Source: Flavobacterium gelatinilyticum (GTDB lineage: Bacteria; Bacteroidota; Bacteroidia; Flavobacteriales; Flavobacteriaceae). From it: a DNA stretch of 64,000 nt. Each line of letters begins with the position of its first letter. The first letter of the stretch is position 1. The position numbers were made by a program, and so were the translations under genes. The notes beneath the pieces are model-generated. The model did no database searches. It saw nothing but the letters and a program-made list of their open reading frames with translations, and was not told where the DNA came from. The stretch covers positions 2,294,001 through 2,358,000 of the forward strand of contig NZ_CP114287.1 in NCBI RefSeq assembly GCF_027111295.1. The letters are read 5' to 3'. This document shows, in pieces, positions 46,368 to 55,269 of the stretch.

Positions 46368-47144
46368 CTAATTTTCAAATACTACTTTAAAACCCATTTT
46401 TTCTTCATCTTCCGGAAGTTCCTTAATTGGAATATCCAGCGTAAAACTTTTTCTGTCTTTTGATATGACTGCATTCTTTAATGAAACCGTTTTTATTCTT
46501 TTAGGAAAATGGTATTCCATTGCATATTTGCATTCCTTAAAAGCCTCATCCATTTGTTTTGTTAAAATATTTTCCTCCTCTTTCTCTTTTTTCTTTTTTT
46601 CTTTCTTTGATTTAACAGCATCTCCATCTACTAAAATTTTTTCAAAAACTTTTCCGTCATAATTATAAGTAAACCTGCTTTTTTTCTTCTCATCCTCCGG
46701 AACGGCACTTAAGGCCCCTAATTTTTTACCCGGACCTAATTTGGGCATTGCTTCAAGACCTTCCAGAGGCGAAACCATATTTTTAAGACTGTCTGATGAT
46801 GGAAAATTATATTCCATATTAAATTCAAACTGTTTTTTATCCTCATTTACCTTAAATGTCACCTTGAACTTTTCAAGGGCTTTTATTTTTTGCTGATCCT
46901 CTTTAGATAATTTGGCAATACTGTCTTTTACTTTTGCAAAAACCTCTTTAAAAGTAAAAACAGTATCTAATACTTGTTTCTTTTTTATAGAATCATTGCT
47001 TTTAAAACCCATTTTAAACATAGGCGACATATCAAATCCGTATGAAAAAGTTCCTGATCCATTTTCATTTATGATCATCTTTTCCTTAAACATACAGCTT
47101 GTCATGCAAATCAATACAATAAAACAGAGTAGATATTTTTTCAT
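46368..47144 (-). CDS. Lipoprotein of a tandem paralogous family, member 2
   Basis: 258 residues, lipobox MTSC (C17). Aligns along its length with its neighbours: MIINENGSGTFSYGFD, FTFKEVFAKVKDSIAKLSKED, YHFPKRIKTVSLKNAVISKDRKSFTLD. It differs by a highly charged Lys/Glu insert (KSKKEKKKKEKEEEN, about 178-192). 62 bases separate it from member 1 and a TATCTTCG near-promoter lies ahead of it. Unknown function; probably periplasmic or surface-facing. Confidence 0.85.
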   Translation of the reverse strand: MKKYLLCFIVLICMTSCMFKEKMIINENGSGTFSYGFDMSPMFKMGFKSNDSIKKKQVLDTVFTFKEVFAKVKDSIAKLSKEDQQKIKALEKFKVTFKVNEDKKQFEFNMEYNFPSSDSLKNMVSPLEGLEAMPKLGPGKKLGALSAVPEDEKKKSRFTYNYDGKVFEKILVDGDAVKSKKEKKKKEKEEENILTKQMDEAFKECKYAMEYHFPKRIKTVSLKNAVISKDRKSFTLDIPIKELPEDEEKMGFKVVFEN

Positions 47145-47202
47145 AATTTAGGTTATAGGTTATTCAGGCGAAGATACTCTCTTTTAAGAATTATTCTAAT
47201 TT

Positions 47203-47928
47203 TTATTCTAAAACAACTTCCAGATTTGTACTCTCAGGATCTCTAAGACATTCCGCCAGCTGCAATTCTAAAATCAGCGATTTTTTATCTGTACTTATAG
47301 AAGCTTTATCATTTGAAACTGATTTTATTTTTTTCGGAAAACTATATTTTAAAACATACAGGTTAGTCAGGTTTAAATTTCCATATACGGGTTTCAGTTT
47401 TTCATATTGATCTTTTGCCTTTTGTAATTCTTCTGTATTTGTAATTGATACGACACGTTTAAAAACATTTCCATCAAAAGCATAATCTATTTTATAATAA
47501 TGTTTTTCTGCTGTTAACGCATAATTATATTTAATGTCATCCGCATAATTTTCAGTTTTATATACATCCGGAATTTCCGAAACCTGATTAAAATGCAGAG
47601 ACAATACCGTCCTGAATTCTTTTTCGAAAGAACTGTTTTTAATGTGTACTTTTACATTGGCATATTTTTGAAACAACTCCTGTTCCTCCGGTTTATATTT
47701 TAGAAAAGTTTCATTGTATTTTTCGATGTATTCTTTAAATACAAAAGAGGTATCCTGAACTATATTTTCTTTAGCGTATTCTTCTCTTGCCAATTGCATA
47801 TAACTGTTTTCATCTCGTAATTGCACAACTTGCAAATCGCCGCTCCCGTCAGGATTGATGGTGATGGTTTCAGTAATCTTACAGCCGGGAAACAAAATCA
47901 TCAATAGAAAAATCGACACGTATCTCAT
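47203..47928 (-). CDS. Lipoprotein of a tandem paralogous family, member 3
   Basis: 241 residues, lipobox FPGC (C16). The most divergent copy: ITINPDGSGDLQVVQL, FVFKEYIEKYNETFLKYKPEEQ, YSFPKKIKSVSNDKASISTDKKSLILE. The order of blocks is the same as in members 1 and 2, which supports duplication and drift. TATCTTAG, one base off the promoter consensus, lies 30 bases upstream. Function unknown. Confidence 0.85.
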   Translation of the reverse strand: MRYVSIFLLMILFPGCKITETITINPDGSGDLQVVQLRDENSYMQLAREEYAKENIVQDTSFVFKEYIEKYNETFLKYKPEEQELFQKYANVKVHIKNSSFEKEFRTVLSLHFNQVSEIPDVYKTENYADDIKYNYALTAEKHYYKIDYAFDGNVFKRVVSITNTEELQKAKDQYEKLKPVYGNLNLTNLYVLKYSFPKKIKSVSNDKASISTDKKSLILELQLAECLRDPESTNLEVVLE

Positions 47929-48078
47929 TATTTTTAAAGGATTTAAGATTCTGAGAGGCTAAGATACTAAGTTTTTTAGTTGATTTCTTACAGAAGCTTT
48001 GTGTATTTGTTTTTACTTCTTAATTACAAGCAGACAGTACAACAGAAGGTGATTGAAACCCAATAAATTGATGATGCA

Positions 48079-48109
48079 AAAAATCTAAAATCTGCATTCT
48101 AAAATCTAC
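48079..48109. repeat. TCTAAAAT repeat upstream of the lysS promoter
   Basis: AAAAAATCTAAAATCTGCAT followed by TCTAAAATCTA. Unlike the other copies it lies just before the -7 box (48121), outside the transcript. Confidence 0.55.
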
Positions 48110-48120
48110 TTTCTTTTCTT

Positions 48121-48128
48121 TATCTTTG
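48121..48128 (+). promoter_or_regulatory. Promoter -7 box for lysS
   Basis: TATCTTTG, 24 bases before the ATG at 48153; no clear -33 TTG. Confidence 0.6.
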
Positions 48129-48152
48129 CGCACTTAAAAAATAGCAATAAAA

Positions 48153-49853
48153 ATGGCATTATCAGAACAAGAAATCATCAGAAGAGAAAAACTTCAAAAC
48201 TTACGCAGTCTGGGAATCAACCCTTATCCAGCTAATCTTTTTCCTGTAAATCATACTTCTAAGCAGATAAAGGAGTCTTTTGAAGAGGGTAAGAAGGTGA
48301 TCGTTGCGGGACGTTTGATGAGTGTTCGTGATCAGGGTAAAGCCTGTTTTGCCGAATTACAGGACAGCGAAGGTCGTATACAATTATACGTAAACCGTGA
48401 TGTTTTGTGCGAAGGCGACGATAAAACTTTATACAATCAGGTATTTAAAAAATTAACTGATTTAGGAGATTTTATTGGTATTGAAGGTGAATTGTTTACA
48501 ACAAAAGTAGGCGCGCAGTGTATTCGTGTTGATGCTTTTACTTTCCTTAGTAAAACGTTGCGTCCGTTACCATTACCAAAAGTAGACGAAGAAGGAAACG
48601 TACACGATGCGTTTAATGATGCTGAATTACGTTACAGAATGCGTTATGTAGATTTAACAGTAAATCCGCAGGTTAAAGAAACTTTTATTAAACGTACCAA
48701 ACTATTTACTGCAATGCGTGGTTACTTTAACGACGCAGGATATCTTGAAGTTGATACTCCGGTTTTACAGTCAATTCCGGGTGGTGCTTCGGCAAGACCT
48801 TTTATTACGCACCACAACTCGCTTGATATTCCGCTTTACATGCGTATTGCAAACGAATTGTACTTAAAAAGATTAATTGTAGGCGGATTCGAAGGCGTTT
48901 ATGAGTTCTCTAGAAACTTCCGTAATGAAGGAATGGACAGAACGCATAATCCTGAGTTTACTGCCATGGAAATATATGTAGCTTACAAAGACTACAACTG
49001 GATGATGGAATTTGCAGAAGGCTTATTAGAGCATTGTGCCATTGCCGTAAACGGAACTAGTGAAGTTACTTTTGGAGAGCACAAAATCAACTTTAAAGCG
49101 CCTTATGCTCGTGTTTCCATGACAGATTCTATCAAACATTTTACCGGTTTTGATATTTCCGGTAAAACAGAACAGGAATTGTTTGAAGCGGCCAGAGGAA
49201 TGGGAATCGAGGTTGACGAAACAATGGGTAAAGGAAAACTAATTGATGAGATTTTTGGAGCAAAATGTGAAGGAAATTACATTCAGCCAACTTTCATTAC
49301 AGATTATCCAAAAGAAATGTCGCCGCTTTGTAAAGAGCACCGTGATAATCCGGATTTAACTGAGCGTTTTGAATTAATGGTTTGCGGAAAAGAAATCGCA
49401 AATGCGTATTCTGAATTAAATGACCCAATTGACCAGAGAGAACGTTTTGAAGATCAAATGCGTTTGGCTGCAAAAGGTGATGATGAAGCAAACGGAATTA
49501 TCGACGAAGATTTCTTAAGAGCGCTTGAGTACGGTATGCCGCCAACATCTGGAATGGGAATTGGAATGGATCGTTTGATTATGTATTTAACAAATAATGC
49601 TTCTATCCAGGAAGTTTTATTGTTCCCGCAAATGCGTCCTGAGAAAAAACAAACAATTGAACTTTCTGATGAAGAGAAATTTATTGTTGATTTATTGAAA
49701 GGAAATGAAAACAGAATGGATCTGCAGCAGTTAAAAATTACAGCAAATTTAAGCGGTAAAAAATGGGATGCTTCTATGAAAAATTTATCTAAACACGGTT
49801 TGACTAAAGTTGTCGTTGACGGCGATTTTAAATTTGTGGAATTGGTGGGATAA
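48153..49853 (+). CDS. lysS: Lysyl-tRNA synthetase, class II
   Basis: Charges tRNA-Lys. 566 residues, longer than the usual 500 because of an added C-terminal stretch after the class II core. N-terminal OB-fold (VIVAGRLMSVRDQGKACFAELQD), motif 2 FRNEGMDRTHNPEFTAMEIY and motif 3 GMGIGMDRLIMYLTN are intact. The core ends with VLLFPQMRPE, where most enzymes stop; here about 65 more residues follow (ELSDEEKFIVDLLKGNENRM...), a helix-rich tail of unknown role. Single gene with own promoter and terminator. Confidence 0.96.
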   Translation: MALSEQEIIRREKLQNLRSLGINPYPANLFPVNHTSKQIKESFEEGKKVIVAGRLMSVRDQGKACFAELQDSEGRIQLYVNRDVLCEGDDKTLYNQVFKKLTDLGDFIGIEGELFTTKVGAQCIRVDAFTFLSKTLRPLPLPKVDEEGNVHDAFNDAELRYRMRYVDLTVNPQVKETFIKRTKLFTAMRGYFNDAGYLEVDTPVLQSIPGGASARPFITHHNSLDIPLYMRIANELYLKRLIVGGFEGVYEFSRNFRNEGMDRTHNPEFTAMEIYVAYKDYNWMMEFAEGLLEHCAIAVNGTSEVTFGEHKINFKAPYARVSMTDSIKHFTGFDISGKTEQELFEAARGMGIEVDETMGKGKLIDEIFGAKCEGNYIQPTFITDYPKEMSPLCKEHRDNPDLTERFELMVCGKEIANAYSELNDPIDQRERFEDQMRLAAKGDDEANGIIDEDFLRALEYGMPPTSGMGIGMDRLIMYLTNNASIQEVLLFPQMRPEKKQTIELSDEEKFIVDLLKGNENRMDLQQLKITANLSGKKWDASMKNLSKHGLTKVVVDGDFKFVELVG

Positions 49854-49879
49854 ATTCCAATTGAGCTTCATAATATTTC

Positions 49880-49915
49880 AAACCCGACAGTTTTTTTAAA
49901 CTTGTCGGGTTTTTA
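49880..49915 (+). terminator. Terminator of lysS
   Basis: AAACCCGACA/TGTCGGGTTT stem (49880-49889, 49903-49912) then TTTAT. Confidence 0.85.
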
Positions 49916-49923
49916 TTTTAATT

Positions 49924-50523
49924 TTAAAACGAATACTTCTCCAGCTTCTTCTCATAAATATCCAGCACTTTTGTACTTTCTTTAGGAACTTCTCCTTTCC
50001 ATTTTTCTTCGATTGAAGGATTTGATGGATATTTTCCGTTTTTCATTTTTACGAGATGGAACAAACCGCCGCTTTTCATTAAAAGATTATAGAATTTCTC
50101 CGAAGAATCAGTTGTAACCAAAATAGGAAAATCGGTTACAGAAAAAGAATTGATTACACTTCCGTCATGATTTAAAATATAGCCGGAACAACCGCCGCTT
50201 CCGCAGAAATAAGAATTGGAAAAGCCTACAAAATACTCATCCTTTTTATCATTGTTTAAATCAAAAGCTTCATAATAAAAATACCGGTCTTCATTTGTCA
50301 TTGACTTAAGATCATTTTTTAATAAGACCTTTAATTGTTTTTGGATTAATTTGACCGTTTCATCATTTTTTGGAGAAACATCACCAACATCTGCAGTTCC
50401 GGCAACAGTTTTAGACAAGGTATCCTGAGCGATTGCTTTTACGATATTATTGGATTCGGTTTGTTTGTTACGACAGGAATACAATACCGCAATTCCGATT
50501 ATAAGTATGAATATACGTCTCAT
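49924..50523 (-). CDS. Hypothetical lipoprotein
   Basis: 199 residues with a lipobox, AVLYSC (C17), so lipid-anchored. The middle reads YFYYEAFDLNNDKKDEYFVGF, an EF-hand-like Asp/Asn loop as in FG-GAP or calcium-binding repeat proteins, followed by a Cys-Gly-rich SYFCGSGGCSGYIL. No family recognised. Downstream of lysS but on the other strand; the ldh gene is 115 bases further on. Confidence 0.75.
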   Translation of the reverse strand: MRRIFILIIGIAVLYSCRNKQTESNNIVKAIAQDTLSKTVAGTADVGDVSPKNDETVKLIQKQLKVLLKNDLKSMTNEDRYFYYEAFDLNNDKKDEYFVGFSNSYFCGSGGCSGYILNHDGSVINSFSVTDFPILVTTDSSEKFYNLLMKSGGLFHLVKMKNGKYPSNPSIEEKWKGEVPKESTKVLDIYEKKLEKYSF

Positions 50524-50590
50524 AATTTTGTATTTTAATTCATATCAGAGTTTTACATTCAATTAAATTACAAAAAATATTCAACATCAT

Positions 50591-50624
50591 AACCCCGGCA
50601 GGTTTTAAAAAATCTGCCGGAGTT
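50591..50624 (-). terminator. Hairpin after ldhA
   Basis: AACCCCGGCAG/CTGCCGGAGTT, ten of eleven pairs, 14 bases after the stop at 50638. Few T follow on the minus strand, so strength uncertain. Confidence 0.55.
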
Positions 50625-50637
50625 TGAACTTTTAATT

Positions 50638-51663
50638 TTAAACCAGCAATGCCGCTTTATTTTCTATATCATTTTCTTGCAGCAAGGATTGTATATTATT
50701 GAAAGTTACCAATGCAATCTGAGTTAAAGCTTCGTTGGTAAAAAACGCCTGATGCGCTGTTACCAAAACATTCGGAAAACTCATTAAACGCTGAATTGCA
50801 TCATCCTGAATAATATCGGCAGAAAGATCTCTAAAGAATAATTTCTCCTCCTGCTCATAAACATCAATTCCCAGATGCCCAATTTTTCCTTCTTTTAAAC
50901 CTTCAATAACCGATGAAGTTTCTATTAACCCGCCGCGGCTTGTATTGATAATCATGACGTTTTCTTTCATAAAAGAAATAGACGTTTTATTAATAACATG
51001 TTTGGTTTGATCGTTTAACGGGCAATGCAATGAAATAATGTCACTTGTCTTGAAAATCTCTTCTAAACCAACAAAAGCAACACCGTCTTTTTTCATTTCT
51101 TCGCTTTCTATAATATCATACGCCAAAACTTTACAGCCAAATCCTAATGCTATTTTAGAGAATGCTTTTCCGATATTTCCGGTACCAATGATCCCGATTG
51201 TTTTTCCGAATAAATCAAACCCCAACAGCCCGTTTAAAGAAAAGTTTTGCTCACGAACCCTGTTATATGCTTTATGCGTTTTTCGGTTTAAAGTCAAAAT
51301 CATCGCCATAGCATGTTCTGCAACTGCCTGAGGAGAATAAGCCGGAACACGGCAAACCTTTATATTATGCTTTTTTGCAGCTTCTAAATCGACATTATTA
51401 AAACCGGCACAGCGCAGAGCAATAATTTTTACATTCTTTTCTGCTAATTGTTTTATAACCGATTCGTTGACAATATCATTAACAAAAACACAGACAATTT
51501 CGCATTTTTCGATTAAAGCAACGGTCTGCGGGTTAAGCTGCGTTTCGAAGAAATCTAATTGAAAACCAAAGTCGGTGTTGTACTTATTAAAGAAAGTTTT
51601 ATCATAAGGCTGTGTTGAGAAAAAAGCAATCTTATTCCCGGCTAAAATATTTACTGTACTCAT
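50638..51663 (-). CDS. ldhA: D-lactate dehydrogenase (2-hydroxyacid dehydrogenase family)
   Basis: NAD-dependent reduction of pyruvate to D-lactate during fermentation. 341 residues. Rossmann motif GTGNIGKAF, catalytic Arg in NTSRGGLIE, Glu in GIDVYEQEEKLFF and His in VTAHQAFFT. VYEQEEKLFFRD is the wording of fermentative D-lactate dehydrogenase rather than of glycerate or phosphoglycerate enzymes, so the call is fairly secure. A second, more distant family member lies at 57787. Confidence 0.92.
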   Translation of the reverse strand: MSTVNILAGNKIAFFSTQPYDKTFFNKYNTDFGFQLDFFETQLNPQTVALIEKCEIVCVFVNDIVNESVIKQLAEKNVKIIALRCAGFNNVDLEAAKKHNIKVCRVPAYSPQAVAEHAMAMILTLNRKTHKAYNRVREQNFSLNGLLGFDLFGKTIGIIGTGNIGKAFSKIALGFGCKVLAYDIIESEEMKKDGVAFVGLEEIFKTSDIISLHCPLNDQTKHVINKTSISFMKENVMIINTSRGGLIETSSVIEGLKEGKIGHLGIDVYEQEEKLFFRDLSADIIQDDAIQRLMSFPNVLVTAHQAFFTNEALTQIALVTFNNIQSLLQENDIENKAALLV

Positions 51664-51847
51664 AATGATTGTTTTGGGGGATTATAATTTGTTGACTTTC
51701 TAAAAATAAGAAAATATTTTAATATAAAAGATCGATTCTCCGTTAAGAGATTAGAACTTAAATTAGTATTACAGATAATTTTAAAAGTCAGATTAAACCT
51801 ATTCGTAAAAAAGAAATCTAAATACCATAACTTAAAAAAAACAAATC

Positions 51848-52255
51848 ATGAAAAAATTAGTAATCGCAGCTTTGTTATTTGCAGGAATAGCGGGTTTTGC
51901 ACAAGACAAAAAGGAAAAATTAACTCCTGAAGAACGCACTGAGAAACAATTGCAAAGACTAACATCTGAATTAAATCTGGATGCTAATCAACAGGCTCAG
52001 ATAAAACAACTGCTGGCAGAAAAAAGTGCTAAAACTGAAAAAATCAGAAAAGAAAGAAAAGAAAATAAAACAAAATTAACCCAAGCAGAAAGAGAAGCTT
52101 TTAAAAACGAGTTAAAAGCCCAAAAAGAGGCTGTCGATGCTAAAATGAAATCGATTTTAAATGCTGATCAATACACAAAATGGCATTCTCTTCAGGAAAA
52201 AAACAAAGACAAAGCAAAAGAAAAAATGAAAGAATATCAGGAAAAAAACAATTAA
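51848..52255 (+). CDS. Spy/CpxP-like (DUF4890-type) secreted protein, one repeat
   Basis: 135 residues with a signal peptide (cleavage after GIAGFAQ). The rest is a single helical, Lys/Glu-rich unit: KLTPEERTEKQLQRLTSELNL, ANQQAQIKQLLAEKSAK, EAVDAKMKSILNADQYTKW. The LTPEQR-like LTPEE and x-LNLDxxQ wording resembles Spy-type periplasmic chaperones and DUF4890 proteins. The two-repeat gene at 52876 is a close paralog; their leaders share CCATAA-x-CTT then AAAAAAAACAA before the ATG. Periplasmic chaperone function is inference. Confidence 0.85.
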   Translation: MKKLVIAALLFAGIAGFAQDKKEKLTPEERTEKQLQRLTSELNLDANQQAQIKQLLAEKSAKTEKIRKERKENKTKLTQAEREAFKNELKAQKEAVDAKMKSILNADQYTKWHSLQEKNKDKAKEKMKEYQEKNN

Positions 52256-52262
52256 ATTAATC

Positions 52263-52289
52263 AAAAGAGGTCTAAAAAACCTCTTTTTT
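52263..52289. terminator. Terminator after the 51848 gene (bidirectional)
   Basis: AAAAGAGGT/ACCTCTTTT stem with a seven-base loop and T-run; ends at the stop of the convergent gene at 52289. Confidence 0.8.
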
Positions 52290-52675
52290 TATTTGTCTTT
52301 TTTAGGAATCAGAATAGAAATATCATATCCTAAATCGGTTAACATTTTTAATCCGTCAACAGGTTCAAATTTATTTTTCCCATTCCACCCTTTCGTTTTA
52401 CCATACACAATAGATTCTCTGATGTACTTTGGACGGTTCAAGTTCAATATTTCTTCCTGTCCCGTTACTGAATTAAACAATGGAAATCCGGAGTTTAAAG
52501 GAAAACCTATTACAGGATCATCCCAGCTGCAGAAATTTATTACCAGCGGCGTTTGCTTATAACCGCTTAAAAATATTCTTAAATACATAGAACAATCTCC
52601 TGTTACGGCATTTACTTCTCCTGACATTTTGTATAAATACAAATTATCTTCTACAATTATTCTTCTCAGGGCCAT
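52289..52675 (-). CDS. Hypothetical protein
   Basis: 128 residues, no signal peptide, no membrane segment. It has several aromatic strands (DNLYLYKMSGEV, TPLVINFCSWDDPVIGFPLN) and ends DISILIPKKDK. Family not recognised. It stands on the minus strand between two plus-strand paralogs (51848 and 52876), so it was probably inserted or the duplication arose around it. Confidence 0.6.
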   Translation of the reverse strand: MALRRIIVEDNLYLYKMSGEVNAVTGDCSMYLRIFLSGYKQTPLVINFCSWDDPVIGFPLNSGFPLFNSVTGQEEILNLNRPKYIRESIVYGKTKGWNGKNKFEPVDGLKMLTDLGYDISILIPKKDK

Positions 52676-52875
52676 ATTACTATATAAGTTTCAAAATTAA
52701 ATAATTCCATTTATTTACTTCAATATCCAGACTTAATTACAGCTGCAATCTGATCATAATACTACATTGTAAATTTTAAGAATATCTGTTAAATAAAAGA
52801 TAAATCTGACAATCCCGTTAAACTTAATCATACTGATAAAGTCTAACTGCCATAAACCTTTAAAAAAAACAAGTT

Positions 52876-53610
52876 ATGAAAAAAGTATTTATCGCAGCTT
52901 TATTATTCGTTGGAATGGTAAGTTTTGCACAAGACATCAATCAAAAACCGGCACGTGAGCAGCGAGAAAAATTAACTCCGGAACAGCGCAGTGAGAAACA
53001 ACTGCAAAAACTAACTTCTGATTTGAATCTGGATAAAACGCAGCAGGAAAAAGTAAAACAGCTTTTGGCTGAAAGAAATACCAAAGCAGAAAAGTTTAAA
53101 GAAACAAGAAAAGCCAATAAAACAAAACCAACCGATGCTGAAAAAGAAGCTTTTAAAAAAGAAATAAAAGCTGAAAAAGAAGCAAACGATGCAAAAATGA
53201 AATCGATTTTAAATGCTGATCAATACACAAAATGGACTGCGTTAAAAAAAGAGCACAAAAATCATCACAGAGGAAAAAGAGACCATAAATCGTCTCAGGA
53301 ACGTAATCAGGCTCATTTGCAAAAGCTGTCAACAGAATTAAATCTAAATGCTGATCAGCAAAAACAAGTTAGTGAACTTTTAGCTGATAGAAGTACAAAA
53401 ATGGCAATGATTAAAAAAAGCAGAAAAGATTCTACTGCTCAGCTAACCGATGCTGAAAAGAAAGCCATGAAAAAGCAAATGCAAGCAGATCATAAAACTT
53501 ATGATGCAAAAATGAAATCGATTTTGACTGCTGACCAGTATAAAAAATGGACTGCGATTCAAAAAGAACGAAAAGATAAAATGAAAGAACACAGAAAAGA
53601 CAAAAAATAA
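52876..53610 (+). CDS. Spy/CpxP-like (DUF4890-type) secreted protein, two repeats
   Basis: 244 residues: signal peptide (VGMVSFAQ), then two copies of the unit found once in the 51848 protein. Copy 1 about residues 30-120 (LTPEQRSEKQLQKLTSDLNL, AKMKSILNADQYTKW) and copy 2 about 132-235 (SQERNQAHLQKLSTELNLNA, AKMKSILTADQYKKW), each closed by the same MKSIL-x-ADQY-x-KW signature. Copy 1 resembles the 51848 protein more than copy 2 does, which suggests an internal duplication after or before gene duplication. Basic and helical throughout; periplasmic. Confidence 0.85.
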   Translation: MKKVFIAALLFVGMVSFAQDINQKPAREQREKLTPEQRSEKQLQKLTSDLNLDKTQQEKVKQLLAERNTKAEKFKETRKANKTKPTDAEKEAFKKEIKAEKEANDAKMKSILNADQYTKWTALKKEHKNHHRGKRDHKSSQERNQAHLQKLSTELNLNADQQKQVSELLADRSTKMAMIKKSRKDSTAQLTDAEKKAMKKQMQADHKTYDAKMKSILTADQYKKWTAIQKERKDKMKEHRKDKK

Positions 53611-53625
53611 TCTTGTTCTAAAAAG

Positions 53626-53655
53626 AAAAAGGAGGCTAAAAGCCTCCTTTTTTTT
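53626..53655. terminator. Terminator between the Spy-like gene and hemL (bidirectional)
   Basis: AAAAAGGAGGCT/AGCCTCCTTTTT, 12-base stem with a three-A loop; T-runs on both sides. Confidence 0.9.
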
Positions 53656-53657
53656 TA

Positions 53658-54944
53658 TTAAAATGATTTTGATACTTTATCAATCGCATTGATTGTAAAA
53701 TCTAAATCTTCGTAAGTCAATGCATCTGTAATAAACCATGTTTCGTATGCAGACGGTGCAATGTAAACCCCTTCTTGCAACAATCCGTGGAAGAATTTCT
53801 TAAACGTTTCGTTATCACCTTTTGCAGCAGTTTGAAAATCAGTAACCGGATCTGCATCAAAGTGAACCGAAATCATAGAACCAACTCTGTTAATGGTGAA
53901 AACAACATTATTTGCTTTTAAAACCCTGTCAATTCCTGCTTCTAAATAAGCTGTTTTTTCTTCTAAACGGGTAAAGATTTCTCTATCAGAATCAAGCGCT
54001 TTCAACATTGCCAATCCAGCAGCCATTGCTAACGGATTTCCTGATAATGTTCCTGCCTGATAAACCGGCCCAAGAGGCGCTAAATAATTCATGATTTCTT
54101 CGCGTGCAGCAAAAGCTCCAACTGGCAATCCGCCCCCAATAACTTTTCCGAAAGTTACGATATCAGCATCAATACCATATAATTCCTGAACACCGCCGCG
54201 AGCTAAACGGAAACCTGTCATAACCTCATCAAAGATTAATAAAATCCCGTTTGCAGTACACAAATCTCTTAAACCTTGCAGGAAACCTTCTTTAGGAACA
54301 ATACAGCCCATATTTCCGGCAACTGCTTCAATAATAATAGCAGCAATTTCGCCTTTATTAGCTTCAATCAACGTTTTTACATTCTCTAAATCATTGTATT
54401 TTGCCAGTAAAGTATCTTTTGCAGTTCCTTCTGTAACGCCCGGACTGTTTGGTGATCCAAAAGTTACTGCTCCGCTTCCAGCCTGAATAAGGAATGAATC
54501 TGAATGCCCGTGATAGCAGCCTGCAAATTTTACAATTTTATCTCTTTTTGTAAATCCGCGAGCCAGACGAATCGCACTCATACAAGCTTCTGTACCTGAA
54601 TTTACAAAACGGATTTTATCAATATTTGGAACCATAGAAACTGCCAAAGCTGCAATTTCTGTCTCCAGTTCTGTAGGCATTCCAAATGAAGTTCCCAGTT
54701 TTGCTTTTTCGATCACAGCATCTACAACCGGCTGATAAGCATGACCCAAAACCATTGGCCCCCAGGAGTTAATATAATCGATTAATTTATTTCCGTCTTC
54801 ATCATATAAATAAGCACCTTTAGCACTTTTTACAAAAATCGGAGTACCGCCAACGGCCTTAAATGCTCTTACCGGCGAATTTACTCCTCCGGGAATTACT
54901 TTTTCTGCTTCAGCAAAAAGCTGACTACTTCTTTTATATAACAT
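53658..54944 (-). CDS. hemL: Glutamate-1-semialdehyde 2,1-aminomutase
   Basis: PLP enzyme forming 5-aminolevulinate for haem synthesis. 428 residues. Motifs: [21 protein letters not shown] at the start, [25 protein letters not shown], and the PLP lysine in [16 protein letters not shown]. The leader on the minus strand carries two AATCTAAAAT words and runs into AAAAAA-ATG. It is the last gene of a likely operon with the 54986, 55270 and 56150 genes. Confidence 0.96.
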   Translation of the reverse strand: MLYKRSSQLFAEAEKVIPGGVNSPVRAFKAVGGTPIFVKSAKGAYLYDEDGNKLIDYINSWGPMVLGHAYQPVVDAVIEKAKLGTSFGMPTELETEIAALAVSMVPNIDKIRFVNSGTEACMSAIRLARGFTKRDKIVKFAGCYHGHSDSFLIQAGSGAVTFGSPNSPGVTEGTAKDTLLAKYNDLENVKTLIEANKGEIAAIIIEAVAGNMGCIVPKEGFLQGLRDLCTANGILLIFDEVMTGFRLARGGVQELYGIDADIVTFGKVIGGGLPVGAFAAREEIMNYLAPLGPVYQAGTLSGNPLAMAAGLAMLKALDSDREIFTRLEEKTAYLEAGIDRVLKANNVVFTINRVGSMISVHFDADPVTDFQTAAKGDNETFKKFFHGLLQEGVYIAPSAYETWFITDALTYEDLDFTINAIDKVSKSF

Positions 54945-54987
54945 TTTTTTATTTTAGATTTTTGAGTTCAGATTTTAGATTAAAATT
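54945..54987 (-). repeat. ATG-proximal TCTAAAAT repeat (hemL leader)
   Basis: Minus strand: AATTTTAATCTAAAATC, a spacer CTGAACTCAA, then AATCTAAAATAAAAAA and the ATG. It covers the whole gap between hemL and the preceding small gene. Confidence 0.65.
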
Positions 54988-55237
54988 ATTGGCTTAAACC
55001 TTGTCCCTTAATAAACTCATTGAAATATTTTTGTTCTATTTGTTCTTCTTTTGAAAGCTCTTCCATTTTTGTATCAGACATTCCTATTGGTGAATAAAAA
55101 CTCCATTTCCAAGTTGGTCTGTATTTTACAAAAAAATATTTTTCTGCAAATTCATCGTGATGATAAACACCGCAAAAAAGTCTGATTGTTAAACCTGTGA
55201 CAAAAATTAAAATCAGAATTAAAATTTTCCTTTTCAT
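54986..55237 (-). CDS. Small membrane-anchored hypothetical protein
   Basis: 83 residues: one N-terminal hydrophobic helix (KILILILIFVTGLTIRLF) followed by a short outer part with YRPTWKWSFYSPIGMSDTKM and an acidic end. No family recognised. It lies between the glucosaminidase (33 bases) and hemL (41 bases) on the same strand and is probably cotranscribed with them. A small unannotated gene of this type is easily missed. Confidence 0.65.
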   Translation of the reverse strand: MKRKILILILIFVTGLTIRLFCGVYHHDEFAEKYFFVKYRPTWKWSFYSPIGMSDTKMEELSKEEQIEQKYFNEFIKGQGLSQ

Positions 55238-55269
55238 AATTTACTGAAAACTGTCACTGCGACTAAAAA

